Shown piece by piece: positions 60,608 through 64,000 of a stretch of 64,000 bases of DNA. Origin of the DNA: Kumtagia sp052180275 (lineage in GTDB: Bacteria; Pseudomonadota; Alphaproteobacteria; Rhizobiales; Rhizobiaceae). Numbering within the stretch: position 1 is the first letter of the stretch; the number at the start of each line of letters is the position of its first letter. The translations under genes and the position numbers were made by a program. The stretch spans positions 5,084,001-5,148,000 of the forward strand of contig NZ_CP197465.1 of assembly GCF_052180275.1 (NCBI RefSeq). Direction: 5' to 3'. Below the pieces are notes generated by a model. It did not search any database. It was not told the origin of the DNA and saw only the letters and a program-made list of their open reading frames with translations.

Positions 60608-60631
60608 AAGTAAAGTTATTAAAGTTTACTT
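60608..60631. promoter_or_regulatory. Candidate CbbR operator in the cbbR-cbbF intergenic region
   Basis: Inverted AAGTAAA (60608-60614) and TTTACTT (60625-60631) with 10 bp between, the spacing and T-N11-A type symmetry of LysR sites. It lies in an AT-rich stretch 23 bp before cbbR and 69 bp before cbbF. Binding by CbbR is inferred from divergent placement. Confidence 0.55.
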
Positions 60632-60699
60632 ATCCCATACCGCCTGTTGTCATCCGCATGCCGGCCAAGAGGAGGTCGGCGGTCCGGGAGGACAATCAG

Positions 60700-61749
60700 A
60701 TGACTGCGGCAACGCTCGACGCGTTTCTCAATTCCTATGCGGGAACCGAAAGCCCGATCCGTGCGGCTGTAGCCGAGACGGTGCGGCAACTGGTGCAGGC
60801 CGCGACCACGGTGCGCGGCACGATCAATCAGGGCGTGCTCGGCCATGCCTTTGCCGGCACCCGCGGCAGCGCCAATGCCGGTGGCGACGAGCAGAAGGAT
60901 CTCGACGTCTTCGCCGACGACATTTTTCTCACCGCCATACGCCACGCGCCCGTGGCTCTCTATGCCTCGGAGGAACTGGACCAACCGGTGCTGCTCGACG
61001 CGGCCGCCCCACTTGCCATCGCCATCGACCCGCTCGACGGCTCCTCCAACATCGATGTCAACGTCTCGATCGGAACGATTTTTTCGCTCCTCCCTGCGAC
61101 TGGCGCGCCGGACCAAAATCCGGCCGCCTCCTTTTTCCAGGCGGGATCGAACCAGCTCGCGGCCGGCTTCTTCATCTACGGCCCGCAATTCGCGCTGGTG
61201 CTGACGCTGGGCAGCGGCACGCATATCTTCGTGCCGTCGCCTCGGCTCGGCACTTTCGTGCAGGCCTATGAGAGCCGCGCCATCCCGGAGCGCACGCAGG
61301 AATTCGCCATCAACGCCGCCAACTACCGGCACTGGGACGAGGCCGTTCGGCTTTATGTCGACGACTGCCTCGAGGGCAGCGAAGGCCCGCGCGAAAAAGA
61401 CTTCAACATGCGCTGGATCGCCTCGCTGGTGGCCGACTGCTACCGCATCCTGATGCGCGGCGGCGTCTATCTCTACCCCGGTGACCGCCGCAAGGGTTAT
61501 GGCCATGGCCGGCTGCGGCTGGTCTACGAGGCGAACCCCATCGCCCTGCTGGTCGAGCAGGCCGGCGGCGTAGCCACCGACACACTCGGCCGCATCCTCG
61601 AAATCGTGCCGCACAGCCTGCACCAGCGCACGCCGCTGGTGTTCGGCTCGGAGCGCGAGGTGCAGCGCATCGGCCGCTACCACACCGACCCGTCGAGCAT
61701 CGGCGAACGCGCGCCGCTGTTCGGCAATCGCGGCCTGTTCCGCGCCTGA
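60700..61749 (+). CDS. cbbF: Fructose-1,6-bisphosphatase class I
   Basis: 349 residues; metal/substrate motif DPLDGSSNID at 110-119, GGDEQKDLDVFADD for the first metal site, and the C-terminal YEANPIALLVEQAGGVATD. Dephosphorylates fructose-1,6- (and often sedoheptulose-1,7-) bisphosphate for RuBP regeneration. ATG 60700 follows GGGAGG; ATG 60658 would add 14 unlike residues. Eleven nt before cbbP. Confidence 0.95.
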   Translation: MTAATLDAFLNSYAGTESPIRAAVAETVRQLVQAATTVRGTINQGVLGHAFAGTRGSANAGGDEQKDLDVFADDIFLTAIRHAPVALYASEELDQPVLLDAAAPLAIAIDPLDGSSNIDVNVSIGTIFSLLPATGAPDQNPAASFFQAGSNQLAAGFFIYGPQFALVLTLGSGTHIFVPSPRLGTFVQAYESRAIPERTQEFAINAANYRHWDEAVRLYVDDCLEGSEGPREKDFNMRWIASLVADCYRILMRGGVYLYPGDRRKGYGHGRLRLVYEANPIALLVEQAGGVATDTLGRILEIVPHSLHQRTPLVFGSEREVQRIGRYHTDPSSIGERAPLFGNRGLFRA

Positions 61750-61760
61750 GGACCGGACCC

Positions 61761-62633
61761 ATGTCTGCAAAGCACCCCATCATCTCGATCACCGGTTCGT
61801 CCGGCGCGGGCACCACGTCGGTGAAGCGCATCTTCGAGCAGATCTTCCGCCGCGAGAAGATCGAGGCGGCCTTCATCGAGGGCGACGCCTTCCACCGCTA
61901 CGACCGTGCCGGCATGAAGGAGAAGGTCGCGGAAGAGGAGAAGGCGGGCAATCCGAACTTCACCCATTTCAACGCCGAGGCCAACGAACTCGCCATATTG
62001 GAAAGCGTTTTCGAGGAATATGGCCGGCGCGGTTCGGGCAAGACGCGCTCCTATGTCCATGACGAGGATGAGGCAAAAATTTTCGGCGCGCCGCCCGGCA
62101 CCTTCACCGACTGGCGCGCGTTCGAGCCCAGCGATCTGCTGTTCTACGAAGGTCTCCACGGCTGCGCCGTCACCGGCGAGATCGACCTGGCCAAGCACGC
62201 CGACCTGAAGATCGGCGTGGTGCCGGTCATCAATCTCGAATGGATCCAGAAGATCCATCGCGACCGCTCAACCCGCGGCTATTCGACGGAAGCGGTGGTG
62301 GACGTGATCCTGCGGCGCATGCCCGACTATGTCCGTTACATCGTCCCGCAATTCGCGCTCACCAACATCAATTTCCAGCGCGTGCCGATCGTCGACACGT
62401 CGAACCCGTTCATCGCGCGCTGGATCCCGACACCGGACGAGTCGATGCTGGTCATCCGCTTCGCCAATCCGCGCGGCATCGATTTTCCCTACCTGCTGTC
62501 GATGATCCACGACTCGTTCATGTCGCGGCCGAACTCCATCGTCGTGCCCGGCAACAAGCTCGATCTCGCCATGCAGCTCATCCTGACGCCGCTGATCCTG
62601 CAACTCATCGAGCGCAAGCGGCGGGTTTCATGA
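61761..62633 (+). CDS. cbbP: Phosphoribulokinase
   Basis: 290 residues, proteobacterial type: P-loop GSSGAGTTS at 12-20, then EGDAFHRYDRAGMK, YEGLHGCAVTGEIDLAKHADL and DTSNPFIARWIPTPDESML. It makes ribulose-1,5-bisphosphate from ribulose-5-phosphate and ATP, and is diagnostic for the Calvin cycle. Start at ATG 61761 after GAGGA. RuBisCO genes are expected beyond the window. Confidence 0.97.
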   Translation: MSAKHPIISITGSSGAGTTSVKRIFEQIFRREKIEAAFIEGDAFHRYDRAGMKEKVAEEEKAGNPNFTHFNAEANELAILESVFEEYGRRGSGKTRSYVHDEDEAKIFGAPPGTFTDWRAFEPSDLLFYEGLHGCAVTGEIDLAKHADLKIGVVPVINLEWIQKIHRDRSTRGYSTEAVVDVILRRMPDYVRYIVPQFALTNINFQRVPIVDTSNPFIARWIPTPDESMLVIRFANPRGIDFPYLLSMIHDSFMSRPNSIVVPGNKLDLAMQLILTPLILQLIERKRRVS

Positions 62634-62663
62634 GGAGGATATGATGAATTTGCAACGGCTTAC

Positions 62664-62783
62664 GCCCCCTCCACCACCTTCGGCGGTCCCCCTCCCCCGT
62701 AAACGGGGGAGGATCAACGGCGACGCGGGTTCCTCCCCTGCGAAGCGGGGGAGGGGGACCATGCGAAGCATGGTGGAGGGGGC
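62664..62783. repeat. Inverted repeat family C, copy 3, with mini-ORF 62641-62817
   Basis: GCCCCCTCCACCACCTTCGG and the complement-like TGGTGGAGGGGGC with inner CTCCCCCGTAAACGGGGGAGG. A 58-codon frame from ATG 62641, preceded by a strong GAGGAGG, crosses the element and ends in TGA 62815-62817, sharing ATGA with the cbbT start. The strings GAGGAGGA..ATGA occur on both sides, as if the original start region was duplicated. Confidence 0.87.
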
Positions 62784-62813
62784 ACATCTTGACAGCCTCA
62801 CGAGGAGGAACTC

Positions 62814-64000
62814 ATGAGCCCGGCAGCCATAAGAACCGTCGCCGCGCCCGCCGTCTCCGAGCGCGACATGGCCAATGCCATCCGCGCACTCGCCATGGAC
62901 GCGGTGCAAAAGGCCAATTCCGGGCATCCCGGCATGCCGATGGGCATGGCCGACGTCGCGACGGTGCTGTTCAACCGCTTCATCAGCATCGATCCATCCC
63001 GGCCGGACTGGCCGGATCGCGACCGCTTCGTGCTGTCGGCCGGCCATGGCTCGATGCTGCAATACGCGCTGCATCACCTCGTCGGCTACGAGGACATGCC
63101 GATCGAGCAGTTGAAGAGTTTCCGTCAGCTCGGCAGCCGCACCGCCGGCCATCCGGAATTCGGCCATGCGCTGGGCATCGAGACCACCACCGGCCCGCTC
63201 GGCCAGGGCATCTCCACCGCCGTCGGCATGGCGCTGGCGGAGCGCATGCTGGCCGCCCGCCACGGCGCCGATCTTGTCGACCATTTTACCTATGTCATCG
63301 CCGGCGATGGCTGCCTGCAGGAAGGCATCTCGCACGAGGCGATCGACCTTGCCGGCCATCTCGGCCTCAACAGGCTGATCGTGTTCTGGGACCACAATTC
63401 GATTTCCATCGACGGCCCGACCTCCCTCTCCACGTCGATGGACCAGCCGGCCCGCTTCCGGGCGGCCGGCTGGGCGGTTTTTTCGGTCGACGGCCACGAC
63501 GCGGAAGCGGTGGCCGAGGCGATCGAACAGGCGCGGGGTTCGGAAAAGCCGTCGCTGATCGCCTGCAAGACGGTAATTGGCAAAGGCGCGCCGAACCTCG
63601 GCGGCTCAGAGAAGACGCATGGCGCGCCGCTGGGCGATGCGGAAATCGCCGCCACCCGCGAAAACATCGACTGGCCCCATGCGCCGTTCGAGGTGCCGGA
63701 CGAGATCGTCTCCGCCTGGCGCGAGGTCGCCACGCGCGGCCGGGCCGCGCGGCGCGCCTGGGAGCATCGGCTGGCGACCTCGCCGCAGGCAAAAGCCTTC
63801 GAGGCCGCCATCGCCGCAAAGCTGCCCGACAGCCTGGTCGAAGCGTTGACCGCCTTCCGCAAGGAGCATGTCGAGAAGGCGACAAAAGTCGCCACGCGAA
63901 AGGCGTCCGAAATGGCGCTGGGCGTCATCAATGCGGCAACGGAACTGACCGTCGGCGGCTCGGCCGACCTCACCCATTCGAACCTGACGCTGACCAAAGG
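62814..64000 (+). CDS. cbbT: Transketolase, N-terminal part (runs off window)
   Basis: 395 codons are present. ANAIRALAMDAVQKANSGHPG, SAGHGSMLQYALHHLVGY, GHALGIETTTGPLGQGISTA and the thiamine diphosphate motif GDGCLQEGISHEAIDLAGHLGLNRLIVFWDHNS (spread over 162-194) are clear. Third gene of the cbb operon, with GAGGAGG before the ATG. It transfers two-carbon units in RuBP regeneration. The pyrimidine-binding domain continues beyond base 64000. Confidence 0.95.
   Translation, partial: MSPAAIRTVAAPAVSERDMANAIRALAMDAVQKANSGHPGMPMGMADVATVLFNRFISIDPSRPDWPDRDRFVLSAGHGSMLQYALHHLVGYEDMPIEQLKSFRQLGSRTAGHPEFGHALGIETTTGPLGQGISTAVGMALAERMLAARHGADLVDHFTYVIAGDGCLQEGISHEAIDLAGHLGLNRLIVFWDHNSISIDGPTSLSTSMDQPARFRAAGWAVFSVDGHDAEAVAEAIEQARGSEKPSLIACKTVIGKGAPNLGGSEKTHGAPLGDAEIAATRENIDWPHAPFEVPDEIVSAWREVATRGRAARRAWEHRLATSPQAKAFEAAIAAKLPDSLVEALTAFRKEHVEKATKVATRKASEMALGVINAATELTVGGSADLTHSNLTLTK

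Overview
The window looks like chromosomal DNA of a GC-rich alphaproteobacterium of the order Hyphomicrobiales, most likely a Mesorhizobium/Aminobacter-type member of the Phyllobacteriaceae. The grounds are the gene families, the tight ATGA/GTGA-coupled operons, and several families of GC-rich palindromic intergenic repeats typical of rhizobia. I see no tRNA, rRNA, CRISPR array, transposase or phage gene.

Layout. (1) 1-2 kb: the end of a dipeptide-type ABC transporter (two ATPases) and a secreted VOC protein. (2) 2.1-13.4 kb: a tryptophan/kynurenine/anthranilate island. It holds tryptophan 2,3-dioxygenase, kynureninase, 2-aminobenzoate-CoA ligase, the bifunctional 2-aminobenzoyl-CoA monooxygenase/reductase, beta-oxidation-like enzymes, a RidA deaminase, a cupin and a MarR regulator, i.e. 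the aerobic CoA-thioester route for anthranilate. (3) 13.4-22.3 kb: a Liv-type ABC transporter of unknown substrate with a GntR regulator, a TIGR04076-like protein, one aldo/keto reductase and one aldo/keto reductase-Rid fusion. (4) 22.4-33.3 kb: a caspase-like protein, two RutA/SsuD-like flavin monooxygenases, two secreted cupins, a winged-helix regulator, an HpcH/HpaI aldolase, two PLP enzymes, and a polar amino acid SBP plus permease without an ATPase. (5) 33.5-53.5 kb: the tetrahydromethanopterin/methylofuran-linked formaldehyde oxidation island (fae, mtdB, mch, fhcBADC), with mptG, a PCD-like gene and the accessory cofactor genes, including a fused MfnB-FolB gene. (6) 53.5-59.5 kb: the PQQ-alcohol-dehydrogenase-associated ABC/beta-propeller cluster. 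(7) 59.6-64 kb: cbbR and the start of a Calvin-cycle operon (cbbF, cbbP, cbbT), which runs off the window.

Together regions 5-7 indicate a methylotroph. Formaldehyde, probably from a PQQ alcohol dehydrogenase encoded elsewhere, is oxidised to formate through H4MPT and methylofuran, and CO2 can be fixed by the Calvin cycle.

The most unusual pattern is how the palindromic repeats sit inside operons. Of nine clear elements lying between co-directional genes, eight carry a stop-free mini-ORF whose stop codon overlaps the next gene's start (ATGA or ATGnnTGA). Five of these mini-ORFs also begin on an ATG overlapping the previous gene's stop. Two more elements are read in frame inside real proteins (the CitG-like protein and the 58.7 kb protein). 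This resembles a system of protein-coding palindromes that keep translational coupling through the insertion.
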